The notes under the pieces were generated by a model that was not told the DNA's origin, did no database searches, and was given only the letters and a program-made list of their open reading frames with translations. A stretch of 64,000 bases of DNA from Favolaschia claudopus (taxonomy: Eukaryota > Basidiomycota > Agaricomycetes > Agaricales > Mycenaceae). The position numbers and the translations under genes are program-made. Below, piece after piece: positions 28,652 to 39,719 of the stretch (the first letter of the stretch is position 1; each line of letters begins with the position of its first letter). Where the stretch lies: NCBI GenBank assembly GCA_037176885.1, contig JAWWNJ010000038.1, positions 186,001 to 250,000 of the forward strand, in the 5' to 3' direction.

Positions 28652-30236
28652 ATGTGGGCTCCAGACCAGATCTCCAGTGCTCCACGCCCGCACTCTATCC
28701 TCGTTCCTGCTCCCGCTGCACACCCGCCGCTTGGATACACTTATCCTCAAGGCGACTCATATACATTGACACCCTCCATGGACCAGCGATTCACGCGCGG
28801 CTGCGCGTATGTCACTCTCTTCACTCCATCGAAGAAGGGCATCCTTCGCTCTCGTCTTCTTCAAACAAAAACACCTCCCAATGTCATACCTCGGCTCGAT
28901 GACGGGAAGATTGTTGTTGATCCCATTTCCGGCATGATACAGATGCCCGGCAGCGTCCCCTTTGTCCAGCATATCGAGGGTAGACCCGATGAAGTCGTTA
29001 CCATGGCATGCGCTCACACTTTGGACTCGATTCGTGCGGCATATCCCGATATTGCAGATGACCTCGAAGATCTTTCTCTGCGACTGCGGGATGCAACTTT
29101 TGGTTGCGAGGCCAAGCCAGGACATCCTGCTATGAAGCCGATATATACGTTACAGGGCCTAAAGCGCAATGATCGTTCAGTTGATGCGAGGGACCTCCCG
29201 CCCGGTTACTTTGATGGATCATATAATCTGGCAACGACTAAGGGTTGCGGCTCCTACATGCCATCCAACGCTACATCATTCCCCGCTCTATTTCCAAGTT
29301 TGAGCACGCAGTGACAGAAGCCCATTCTGAATTGAACAATGTCGTCTCTTTTGGCGGCCTACTCCCTGGATGTACTAGTTGTCAGATGAATGTATCGTCA
29401 GACGGCTTTGATCTCGCTCATTTCATTGGCTCTCATCAAGGCGCATGGCATACAGACATTGGTGATGACTGGACGCGGTGGACATTAGTTACAATGCTGC
29501 TCAACTTACCGCCTGGTGCGTCTTAATCCCTTTTGCTTTTCTACTACTGCTAACTGTAAGTGTAGGCAGTGATCCCGGTGCCTTCTGCCTTGGTCGTTGT
29601 GGCCTCTACGTCCGGGAAGCTGATGCCTGGATTGTGTTTCTTGTCTTCCGTGGCAATGATCTTCACTCCGGCTTTGCACCAACCACCCCTCCGGTTGCTG
29701 TTGAAGACGTCAACAAGCTTGTAAATGCTGCTGGGCCTAATCGGGTTGTGTATGTCTCGTATCCTAGTCGTGTCGCCACAACTCGTGCTGGATCTATGTC
29801 GATGAGCCCCCCGACTAATTTTTGGAACTCCGGCAGCATGTCGGCTGCTAAGACAGAGCAGCGCCACTTCACCGATACATCTAGCACCCAGATCTTTGGT
29901 GGTCTTGAGACAAAAGCCAATCGGCTCGCCCGCGAGGCTGCTTACTCCTTCGCGAATGCTCTCACTCACTCTGGAATCCAACTTGATATCACACTCACCG
30001 ACCTCATGCAGCGCATGACTTACCGGTGCGACAATGGGCAAACTAAAACTATTGGACCTCCTCCTTTTGATATCACACACCAGGCTGTTGAGATGAATCG
30101 CTGGTGGCGCTTTTACGAGTGGCATCGCAATCTGTGCAACAAGTACCTGATCCGGATAACCAAAAGTTTCGCCATGCACAAGCACAAATCAAAGCAGCTC
30201 AAACTGCGGCCGACGTGCACTCCGATGCTGATTAGC
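28652..30236 (+). pseudogene. 2OG-Fe(II) dioxygenase candidate, frameshifted copy
   Basis: The family would couple 2-oxoglutarate and O2 at an Fe(II) site. The ATG is at 28652. A 200-residue N-terminal region aligns with the second copy at 54157 (both have YPQ..., then an L..EPVPGCVQM/ISGMIQM block). Near 29250 the frame changes and about 30 residues present in the other copy are missing. The next frame gives SFGGLLPG and then WHTDIGDDW, where His (29449-29451) and Asp (29455-29457) form HxD. A 50-base intron (29516-29565) follows. SDPGAFCLGRCGLYVREADAW and GNDLHSGF then supply the distal His (29664-29666). A further frame change follows near 30120. The fold assignment is from the motif order. 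The DPG...H(S/G)G pattern resembles the TET/JBP-like group of basidiomycetes, but substrate is unknown. Confidence 0.55.
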
Positions 30237-30267
30237 ACCAAAAGGAACCAATGTTGCTGTAGCACGT

Positions 30268-31398
30268 TTGTCAACCTCCTCTCTTCAAGCATTGGGACAA
30301 CCACAGAGCTTCATCCCCTTCGGAGCCATGGGCCCTCCTACCGGCATTCCCCAGCCATTTGGGTCTTTTGCAGGCTGGAATCCCGCTCCTCCGTCTGGCA
30401 ATATGATGCCTCCGCATCAGCCAGTATCTATGTCTGGCCCTAGATATTCATCAGCTCAAGGGCCAGGCTCGATGACTTCTTTATTGGGAGGTCTCACGCC
30501 TGCACCTGGAGCCTTAGTTCCTGTCTACTCAGCTGCCGCCAGGCCGAGTGCATCTTCCACTCCTGTTGCTGGTTATTCTGCCAGCCACCTGTATTACCGT
30601 TCTGATCAGGAGCGGCGGGCCAAGCAGGCATTCGCTTCTCCCTATAAAGGTTCCGTTGAGTTCAGGCTGTGTGTTATGCCAGAGAATAAGACGGTTGCAA
30701 AGCTGGTTGGAGTACGTTTTGAATCATTGCATATAAATGCGCTGAAATTTCTATACAGTCAGTTTTGGAATGCATCAAAGAGGTACCTGCTCACATTGGC
30801 CACGCCGATCTGCTGGAGACAGGCATGAGAGCAATTACCCATGAGTGGAGGCGGTTCGCGGGTGAGTATCCCTTGTCCAGTGCAGATGTGGTTATGCGGG
30901 ACGAGAAGTGGTGCCTTCTCATTCCAAAGAACCCTGATGTCGACATCATTTCGGATCGCTTTTACGTGGCTCCCAAGAAACCCAATATGGCACCCCAGTT
31001 CCGAACGAGAAAGATTATCATCAATCTGCATCTACCGAACGAAATCCACAACGCAGTCCTCCTATATCGAGAGGAGCAGCATGAGAGTGTGAGTCTCATC
31101 CACTACACTACTGCAAGGCAGAAATGAATATATATTCAAGGAAGACCGTGCTCTCGTTGCTAGTGTCGAGAAAAGCATTGCAAGCAATTACCACGAGCCG
31201 GTGACAGCACCAGCTGTGACAGCGCGTGCTGCTCCGAAAGGCAAGGGCAAGAGCAAGAGCAAGGGCAAGGGGAAAGCTGAGGGCAAGGGCAAAGGTAAAG
31301 CAAAGTCCTGGAGGGCGAGGACAGACTCCCCAAGGATTGACCAGGGAGAGCAGCGGGGTTTTAGTGGGTGTTGGATAGTCGGAGACAATGATGGCTGA
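30268..31398 (+). CDS. Spliced protein with Lys/Gly-rich C-terminal tail
   Basis: Three exons join in phase: up to 30711, 30759-31088 and 31144-31398, with GTACGT and GTGAGT donors and ACAG and CAAG acceptors. The start is unclear; ATG at 30328 (MGPPTGIPQPF) is a candidate, or the frame may be joined to the dioxygenase upstream. A Pro/Gly/Ser-rich linker is followed by a folded-looking part of about 150 residues (LYYRSDQERRAKQAF to IINLHLPNEIHNAVL). The last exon encodes repeated GKGK and SKSK units (31235-31300), a strongly basic tail suited to nucleic-acid binding. No family recognised. The second dioxygenase copy at 54 kb has no such downstream protein. Confidence 0.5.
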
Positions 31399-31677
31399 GC
31401 GAGAGTCGAGGATGGTTTGTCCGAAGCCCCACACGAAGCATCGCGAACATCGGATGCTGTGCGATAGCGCATTTCCTCGCGCGGTTTTGTAGTTCTTCTG
31501 TCCGGCCGGGTTTCTACTCCAAGGCCACCACTAACGGGCGGGGCAGACCGACTTCGTCGGTCCGAAAACGGAAAGTGTGAGGTCAATCCCTCCCTACCTG
31601 ATTTCCCCGCTATTCCAAACGTTCCGCCAGAAAAAAAAGAAAGAAAAAAATTGTAATGCCGGTATCCGGGTTACAGA

Positions 31678-32312
31678 AATGGGGGGAGCTTGTGTAAATC
31701 CGAGTAAATGTTCTACAACGTTCAGTGGAATGCCAGGTTGCATTAATACATGTCAGAGCTGTGGCGTGATTTTCTGCGCAAAGTAAGCCAATTTTTTTTT
31801 TTTCAAAATTCTCCGACGTTGGTACTTGGGTATACCTAGCATCCTCCAAATTGCATCTTCTTTGCTGCTAGATAACAAGCAATACATTTTTATTTGCAGA
31901 ACACCTCTGCTCAAGACCTCTTTGTGGTTCTTCTGTGGCAGAACTCGTCAATTCCTATTGTGCCAACTGCTTGATTTTCAACTGACCTTCATTGCAAAAA
32001 TTTGGCAAAAGTTGTGGATGCCTGGAACACGGGCTTCAGCCTGTAAGATCGACATGGGGAAAGACTGACTATGAGGCATGAGGCATGAGTATACGCCTCT
32101 CAATTTATTCACTCGCAGCAGAGCTAGTGTGCTAAACAACAATTGGACAGTGTTTGAACCAAGGCGTTGTCGGAGGCTCAAAGCGATGACAGCACCATCA
32201 TCCCACGGGTCCATTAATTTCTGATGGCGTACACGTGGGAGATCAGCTGCCAGAATTCAACATACGCTTTCCGGGATCCTCAGACAAAAGGGGGGAGCAA
32301 GCTCCCCCAATT
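31678..32312. repeat. GGGGGAGC-palindrome repeat family, copy 2
   Basis: It starts at GGGGGGAGCTTGTGTAAATC, preceded by a CCGGGTTACAG block shared with other copies, and ends in GGGGGGAGCAAGCTCCCCC at about 32292-32312. The tips, GGGGGAGCTTG and CAAGCTCCCCC, are inverted repeats. No transposase frame. The stretch 31399-31677 holds no gene. A further partial start of this family is near 32530. Confidence 0.6.
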
Positions 32313-32618
32313 ATCCCGACAAACTACAAGTGGCCGAGTACCTGGGGGGTGGCCGAGTACCCCCGTCTCAGATAGGAGTGAACCGAAATAGTGCCATCTT
32401 CCTGAGAAACCGAGGAAAAAGAAATCGGATTCTCCATGCGTAACGCACCCTTGTTCTGCTCAATCTTCTTCCGTGCGGTCTTGTCCATGAGACGTTCTTT
32501 TGCAACGTAGGTGTTGTAGGCCGGGACACTACAGGTGGGGGAGTTTGTGCGAATCCGAATATTCAACAAGATGTGGCAGTGGCAAGGGGCTTCCACCATA
32601 AGAAATTTCCTAATTTAG

Positions 32619-32641
32619 AGGGGGGGGGGGGGGGGGGGGGG
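32619..32641. repeat. Homopolymer run of 23 G
   Basis: Twenty-three consecutive G bases. Such a run could form G-quadruplexes, and its length may also be unreliable in an assembly. Confidence 0.9.
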
Positions 32642-32756
32642 CGGTACCCTTGGCCTCGAAAAAATATGTTCTTTTGGAAGGGTTCTGAGCTGATTATCGA
32701 CTTTAAGAATACTTTGTAACGATTTTGTAAAAAACATACTTTACTCGGTCCACAAC

Positions 32757-34080
32757 GTGCAACCACCGTCCGGAGGTTGGATACCCAATGGATGGAGGTC
32801 TCTATCTCGGAGCTATACGCTGCTTTGGACGGGAATGGGCGATTTTCGCGTGTTTGTGCCGACGGAGAAATTCTTGATATTGGACCGCCGTGGACCCGTG
32901 TCGGACTTCGTATTGGACCGCGAGGCCTCGTTCCCACCCTGGCCAACTGGATCGGACGTTTTTGACCCTCACCTGGCGCGAAATGGACCCCACACCATGC
33001 TTGTCCCCACTGAGCTGACAACGGTTACTTGCGTCGGATGGACTTCCAGAACCATGGGCACGGATACCCCTTACGTCGGGCATGCTACTGGCCACCTTGG
33101 ATCCGAACCTCACCCTCTCAGCCACCTCTGCTCGTCGATGGACGATGCTTCGCTGGCATCCTGCACGACATTCGGACAAGGCTCCCCTTGCCGCTCTTGC
33201 TTTGCACTTTTGTCTATGCCTGGATCTTCTATTGCTTTTTACGGTACAGAAAATTGCAGAATTGGACTCGGATTAACCAATGGACCTCTCCCTATGCATG
33301 TGCCGATGTGCCTGGATTTGGACTCGCGTTTGATGGGCCGACTTTCGTTCAGGCTCCGCCGAATTCAGGATCTGCGCCGACAGGAAATGTGCCGACCTCA
33401 ACAACAGGCACTGGGACCGCAGGACTTGCACGAGTTGGATCAACTGGGATAGGACACAACACAGGCGAGCGACGCCGTGACGGCATTGCCTTCAAATTTA
33501 CGACGCAGTGCCTATGCTGCTGGTTTATCCGCCCCCGTCGACTGCGTAGGGTCGCAACTTACCACCCTCAAGTCCTTGGGCTCGCTTTGGCGAGTGGTGT
33601 GCATGCGTCGGCAAAGGGAAAGACGTTCAATTGCGTCAGGTTACTGGGTATTTATACCTGGTGGGAGAGAACTCCCCACAGGTCCTACGGACTCCAACCG
33701 CATCTATCGAGGTTCACGGCTGTAAGAAAACATCTTGAACTGTAAGTAAAATCTATCTCACACGCACCACATTATCTATCTAGACTTTTAACACCGGTCT
33801 CGGGGCTGCCAGCCTCGACATCCGGTGGTGTGCGCCCGATGCCCGCCGCGTTCGGCGCTGCTCTGACAAGACGGGCGGCACCTGGGCGGGACCACGACGA
33901 ACAGCGATCAACCATCCGCTCTCGGACCGGTGCTCCAACGCAGTTCGAATATTCTTGATCCGCGCCTGTTCCGCTTCGGCGTTTGCCGAAGGTGTTGTCC
34001 AAACCAAGCTCAAGCTCGTCTTCGTGTCTCCAGTTGAGAAACATTCATTCTTGTTTCTTGTCGACTCACAGTCGCCTGCA
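32757..34080. other. GC-rich stretch with competing open frames, no gene assigned
   Basis: Several overlapping frames of 80 to 240 codons are open on both strands, including a 231-codon plus frame at 32757-33452 and a 238-codon plus frame at 33029-33745. None has a motif that I recognise, and codon composition does not clearly favour one. It may be decayed coding sequence, possibly an old retroelement, but I cannot support a product. Repeated GGACC and GGATTGG blocks recur. Confidence 0.3.
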
Positions 34081-35949
34081 TGTCTATGCGTACCTTAGGC
34101 GTCGACTCTCCCCACTCTCGTGTTAGGCCATGATCTCAGTTTCAACTTCGAAGAATTTCAAATTTTGAACGACGGAAAGTAACAGTCAGAGAACTGATGG
34201 GGGGCATGTGAAGGTTGTGAGCGGAAATCCCGACTTTGGCTGCTAATATGATCGGGTATCATCATTTTCCGTAGGAAGACAAGACAACAAGGTGGAAGAG
34301 CTCAAGTATGTATAAGTTCGAGTAAGTTTGAGTAAGATGAACTACAGTTAAGGGAGGCTACCGTGACGGGAAGAGTAAGGCTTGGTACAGCGTGAAGGTG
34401 CACTGCTGTCACGGCATTGCTTCGAACCTCAACCTTTTCACGAAGAAAATCAGTAGTCGCTGACCTCGATAGTTAGTGACAATCGCAGTCAGCGCCTGTT
34501 CCCCGATCAACACCGTTACCCTTTGCCAAATGAATCCCAAAAGGTGTCCTTGAGTTCATTGCAACCCTGAGTACCCACGGGGACGGTAAACGTTCCCGCT
34601 CCAAGCTTGACCTTTGAAGTGGATTCCGTGATCTTAGGCAGTGGGATGCAGCTACGCTGCGCACATAAAAATCACCTCAAGACTATATACCAAACCCCTT
34701 ATTTGGCCCTCTGGATATATTATACCTTTCCCACCCTCTAGTCTGTCTGATCCTCAACATAGTAGGCCTTAGCTCTGCCTCTCTGCGAGCAAGTTGAACC
34801 GTGAGAACCGTTACGTACCGTTCAAGTTCAACTGTTGGATATTCATCCGCCCTTCCCTCCTGGCTCCTCTATGGCTAGAACGTTTTGAAGTGCCTTCTCA
34901 TTGCTAGGAGCTATCACGACGTCATTTCTGCCTTTTCTGTGGCCTACTCAGGTCTCCGGAATCAATTCCTTTTGGATGATCCGGATTCCGCTCAACTCTG
35001 CGAGCCCTCGCTGCGTCTTTTCGTCTTCTGTGTCAGTTTGGGTAAGGCGTTGGACTAAAGCCCTACCCGATTACCCGTCTACAGTAGTTTAACGACTCGT
35101 CTCAACAGTACAACAGAGAAATGAAATTACGTCGTCACAGTAGGGAGTGGAACTGTTAGTCCGTCCTCAGAAGATTCTGAACGCAGATCATTTGAAGGTG
35201 GGTTGCTTGACGATAGCTCGATTCTATGCTCAAATTTTGGATGACATTGATAAACAATGTTGGGCGCACTTCCTGTAGCTTGCGAAGGGAAGCGCAAGGT
35301 CTTGTGACGGCGGAGTGACGTGACGTGACTCTCCTCGTCTAGCGCACGGCACGCCGACGACTGTCCGAACCTCTTGTTCGTTCCCTCGAGTCCTTCTAGA
35401 CTCCTTTGCGATTCCTTTCGCCCACCCACCGCACCCTTCGAATCTACAGTACTAATCAAATTTTCATAACAGTTTATTGTTGATTGATTCTTGGTCAAAT
35501 TTTCCGCGTCAGCTTTACTATAGATATTCACATTGTCTTCTAGAGGTGGTCTGTAGTGTGGCGTGGGGTTCATTCTCGTGCATCCCACGCCCACCACCAG
35601 GAGCTCAGCGGTTCCGGATCTTGGCCCCCGCTGATCTCTCCTTGCCCTAAAATATACGGGCTACCTCGACTCCTCCTGATGAGTGACGAACAAGACTTGG
35701 CAACTCCAGGAAACTCCGGAATCAGTGGCACTGGGGATGTACTCGCAAGCTTGCTCAAAGGCTGGACTAGGTACCGGTTGGAAATAATTTATCTTTCGGA
35801 TTCAATCAATTCAACTGAAACATCTTCTGTAGAGGTAGTCACTCCATTATTGGCCTATGGGCGATATATTGTGCAAAAATTAGCAGCTGCTTACAGGGTT
35901 TCTGGATATATGGGCGATATACTGTATATTTATTATTTGCGACATGTGT
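34081..35949. other. No gene recognised
   Basis: A 1.9-kb stretch without a supported gene. A minus-strand frame of 156 codons at 35127-35597 is polar and has no motif. A segment from TGTTGGATATTC (34832) to CTCGTCTCAACA (35108) has LTR-like tips but no duplication or neighbouring element. Confidence 0.3.
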
Positions 35950-36290
35950 GGTAAATTAGGGTACAACTTACACTTTTAGCAACAACTTTGTTGTACCGCT
36001 GGCAACTTCGAGCTGAATGATAATTAGTATACAACCTCGCGGACCACAACTTTGAGAAGTGACATGTTTGTGATGTGACAACTGATTGTGATTCTATGCC
36101 GGCATCGACAACTTTCACTCTGCTCACAACAGTGTCGACAACAACTTTTTGTCCGCAACGAAACTGGGGCTACAACTCTTTCTGGAGGCAACTTCTTTTG
36201 TATACAACTTGGGCTTGTAACAGTCTGTCTGGCTACAACTGAATCTGGCGACAACTTTGTCTGGTAGCAACTTCTGACTTGTCACTTAGG
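35950..36290. repeat. CAACTT-rich short-motif array
   Basis: CAACTT or a one-base variant recurs about 16 times in 340 bases at irregular spacing (about 10 to 30 bases), all on the plus strand, separated by unrelated sequence. It resembles the CTTG-rich array at 8126-8380. Confidence 0.5.
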
Positions 36291-36454
36291 AACTCTTGGT
36301 TTTGGTTCGGACTCTGAGTTTGATCTTTCCTCACTAAACTATATGCAGGAAATGTCAAAAATCTCTTTTGAAACAGTAAGAGTATGCTATTTATGAGCCA
36401 TGCTGCTGACATACCTCGCATGATTTTACCGGGGCCGCTGGTCGCGCCTTATTA

Positions 36455-36664
36455 GCCTGTTTGCGATGCAGCCATTGAATGGCTAATGGCTACGCAAGTG
36501 CCCGAATTCCGGCGTATTGACGAAAGCTACCCCCGGTCTGAGCATCCAATTTTCATTCCAAATAGCTCTTCTTGACTTCGGCATAAAAGTTTAGCCCATC
36601 AAACTTTCCTAATACGGAAATCGGTAGCCATTCAATGGCTCCAATGGCTCTTCGCAAACCCTCT
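36455..36664 (-). mobile_element. TA-flanked MITE (GTTTGCGA family), copy 4
   Basis: A complete 210-bp copy in reverse orientation, with TA at 36453-36454 and 36665-36666. Tips are GCCTGTTTGCGATG and CTTCGCAAACCCTC. Close to copy 2 in length and content. Confidence 0.8.
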
Positions 36665-37687
36665 ATTACCACTTTGGGCTCCCAGTCGATCGGCGTCATG
36701 CAGATCGTCATACTTTATTTGGATCGTCCCTGGTCGCCTCTCTCTCGCAATCAGCCTTATCTCAGCAGCTGCATAGTACTCAGGTGATACATCAGCCCAT
36801 CACCAAGCATCTCTCTTTCACCGAAACGACATCCAATCCTTTATTTTTCGACGGTGCCGAGACTGGCAAGCTGCGGCGAAGGCGACGGCGAGGAGATCGA
36901 GGACGACGAAGAAAGAGATAGAGACAATGTCGGAGGCGCTAGGCGGAGACGAGAACTAAGAAGCAGAGTCAAAGTCGGAGGCGGCGGCGGAGACGGAGAC
37001 GGAAGCTAAAGTAACGGGACTTCTGAAGGTGCAAAAGTAGGTCGTATTCGTCAAGGATCGCTACTATATATACAGAATACGATAGGAGTGAGTGAGATAA
37101 AATATATAAGACTAGAACTTAGCGGAACTTAAAAACAAGCAAGTCTCGATGAAATATCGCGGAAAGGAGGAAGATGGCGGTGAAAAGCAGTGAGAATGAT
37201 AAGACTTGAGGTCATAAGTGACGCGAGGAGATATAGAATAGAATAGAACGTGAAAATGAGGTAAGTCGAGAAGCGAAGTACTTATGTATAGGTTAAAGCA
37301 GATTATGGGTTAGAAGAGCTATGGATTATGACAGCTTCGACTGTACTACACATGAGTATATGCTCCCCTACATACTTTTTGAAATTCAAATCAGCCATCT
37401 TTGCATACAATCACAGCACAAATTATCAAAAACAATACAACTCTGAATTTTCCGCCGAAAAAGATGCAATAAAACCACACCTACCATGTCTCTGACAACC
37501 CCAACTCAGTTTTGTAACCTCCGGGAAGTCAGCCTGGGAAGACCTAACCAGACCTTATCACGCCTTATAAGGTCACCCTTCGAACCTTATTAGGCCTTAT
37601 AAGGCCGTTAGGTGCTCCAAGGCCTTACCAGGCTTTTTCAATTTTTCCGACAGATGTTTTCACAGTGTATTCAATTTTTGTTTCCCT
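36665..37687. other. Gene-free, with purine-rich and CTTATAAGG blocks
   Basis: From 36870 to 37010 the plus strand is strongly purine-rich (GGAGACGGAGACGG type). From about 37550 to 37640 there are several ACCTTAT and AAGGCC blocks. No gene or element boundary can be supported. Confidence 0.35.
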
Positions 37688-38270
37688 GTGAATTTCCGTG
37701 AGAAACAACGCACTCGATTGCGTTCTTGCGTTCAAGGCACGAAATCAGTATTGATTCACAAGGCTGAATGGGGACGAATTTACAATACCATTGGCCTTGA
37801 AGCTACCCAAGAAAAGGTTGTTATGTTTTGGCGTAGCCTCAACGCTGACATTCGGAAGGAAATGTTTCGCGATAAACTTGATCCCGAATGATGAACTTGA
37901 TATGGCTGGATCGAGTAAGACTCAATCCAAACCCGATGACCAGACACTGGACTCAGATTCGAACGGGAAACGTCGTACTGGAGGGCGCGTTATCTCGGTT
38001 TCCAGTGTTGAACCTGAACCTTCTACGACTGCGTCGAAATCTCGCGACAGCGGCAAGCAACTTTCGGTCAAGAAACGAAATGAATACCTTGCCGCTGGTT
38101 TATGCTTTAACTGTGGTGTACAGGGACACCTTTCTCGTAACTGTCCTGAACTCAACACGATGGTCTCGAAAGGGAAACCTCCCGGTTTTGCATCTCACGC
38201 AGTTGATTTCGCGCTGAATGATGATCGCGATGCTCTATTGGAGTGCACGGAGGTCCTTGAGCACTTCTGA
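37688..38270 (+). pseudogene. Gypsy-type Gag C-terminal fragment with CCHC knuckle
   Basis: The end of a Ty3/gypsy capsid-nucleocapsid protein. The first frame (37688-37888) ends in SLNADIRKEMFRDKLDPE, a typical capsid tail. A frame change near 37885 leads to a Ser/Thr-rich basic linker and then CFNCGVQGHLSRNC at about 38104-38145, a CCHC zinc knuckle (spacing 2-4-4) that binds RNA. The stop is at 38268. No protease, RT or integrase follows: the LTR-like repeat begins only 180 bases further on. The capsid N-terminal half is missing. Confidence 0.75.
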
Positions 38271-38446
38271 ATTCGCATGACGGTCTTCCTCGACAATGAA
38301 ATGGTCGTCGAGGAGGGCGAGGATACCGGAATGGTTTGATTTTGATTTTTCGAAGACCATTTCAGACGTTGAATTGATTTTGAACGAGATTTATTTATTT
38401 TCGTATCAAGATTGAGCTCGTCGTGGTCGACGATCTGGAGGGCGGA

Positions 38447-38649
38447 TGTGACGGATCGGCGTTCGCATCCGCTCACGGCGAGATCTGCCCGTTTCGTCCC
38501 CATGACTCCATGTACACAGCCTCGATTTTCCTGTATAAGTAGTTAGTTCTTGTCGTAGATAGCTTTTTCCCTTGGTCAATTTAGTACTTACACCAGTTCT
38601 CTCTTGATCCCTGTGTGCCGGAACTCGACTCCCCCTCGCTTCCGTCACA
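38447..38649 (+). mobile_element. Short LTR candidate downstream of Gag remnant
   Basis: This 203-base unit begins TGTGACGGA and ends TCCGTCACA, giving the TG...CA ends and inverted tips of an LTR. A purine-rich stretch (CTGGAGGGCGGA) lies directly upstream, as a polypurine tract should. No matching 5' LTR was found upstream of the gag fragment. Confidence 0.5.
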
Positions 38650-38802
38650 GTCGGCTGGGGCTAGGAGAGTGCCAGAGTCAAATAGAAGGTTTGTTATGCT
38701 GTAAGGGGAGAAGGGCCCAGGAGCCAAGTCGATAACAAACCTGGGGATCAGAGATCCCCAGTGGACTACTTATATACAAGAGGTGACGTAAGATATGACA
38801 TA

Positions 38803-39465
38803 CAGTGGCTGCAGAAAACAATGCAACAAGGCGTTTCGAGTCATTGACGTGGTCTCTGGGCTCAAACAAAGTGCAGGACATGAAATCTGAGTGAAATGAA
38901 AATTTTTCAGCGATCGACCCAATTACCATATATGGTAATCGAGCCACAGTGAATTTTTTCATGCGTTTTTTTACACCGCACTTTTCAGCGGTGAACCCTA
39001 CAGGAAAATAAGCACCATAGGATGAAAGTACTCCTAAAGACGATCTCAGTCACATCTGACTTTACTTAGTTTGCTGCCGATTTGAGCCCGTAATAGTTGC
39101 TGTAAGATGGCCATTTTGGCCTAAAAATGCCAGATTTATTCAAAAAATGACCAAAATGACCATCTTCAGGCAGCCATTGCGGGTCCAAAACTGTAAGAAT
39201 CTAGGTAAAGTAAATATGACTGAGGTCGTATTTGCGAGTACTTTCGACCTATGAAGACCGTTTCTCGGTGGGGTGTAGCACTGAAAAGTGCCCTGTTAAT
39301 AAATCCCTTAAAAAATTCATTACACTCGAATTACTATATATGGTCATGGGGTAAGTTGCCTAAAAAAGTCATTTCACCCGTATTCCATGTCCAGAACTTT
39401 GTTTGAGTCAAAAGACACACTGAATGCCCCAGAACCGCTTGGTGCAGTTTTAATGGCGGCCACTG
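38803..39465 (+). mobile_element. TA-flanked MITE, CAGTGGCYGC family, copy 1
   Basis: A 663-bp element with TA at 38801-38802 and 39466-39467. The left tip reads CAGTGGCTGCAGAAAACAAT; the right tip is a diverged mirror. Inside is a foldback core around AAGATGGCCATTTTGGCC. A second copy of nearly equal length is at 61911-62574. Confidence 0.8.
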
Positions 39466-39546
39466 TACAGAAAACTAGCCGCTCAGGGAGCATGTGTCAA
39501 ACCTTCCATAAATGGAAGATCAAAGTTGCCGACTTTGCGTGTCCGG

Positions 39547-39710
39547 CACTGTAACTAACACGACGCTGAGCTAATCGTGTATTCTCCATTTGGTTGCGTC
39601 ACTTCGGAGCACTTGACGTCACTTAAGAGTATTTCTCACCAAAAGTTTGGCTTGGAATTTTCCCAAGTGCTCCAAAGTGACGCTAAGACACGACAGCCGA
39701 ATGGAGCCTA
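39547..39710. repeat. Short inverted repeat
   Basis: GTCACTTCGGAGCACTTG (about 39598) is mirrored by CAAGTGCTCCAAAGTGAC (about 39664), with further partial mirroring outward (CTCCATTTGG and CCGAATGGAG). Probably a small foldback MITE; its limits are unclear. Confidence 0.5.
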
Positions 39711-39719
39711 CTTAGGACT

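Noticed and set aside
32757..33745. Plus-strand frames of 231 and 238 codons as genes
   Set aside because: They overlap each other in different phases in GC-rich sequence, have no motif or convincing intron structure, and antisense frames are open as well.
34832..35108. Possible solo LTR with TGTTG...CAACA tips
   Set aside because: No target duplication, no second copy in the window, and no primer-binding site or polypurine tract next to it. Short tips like these arise by chance.
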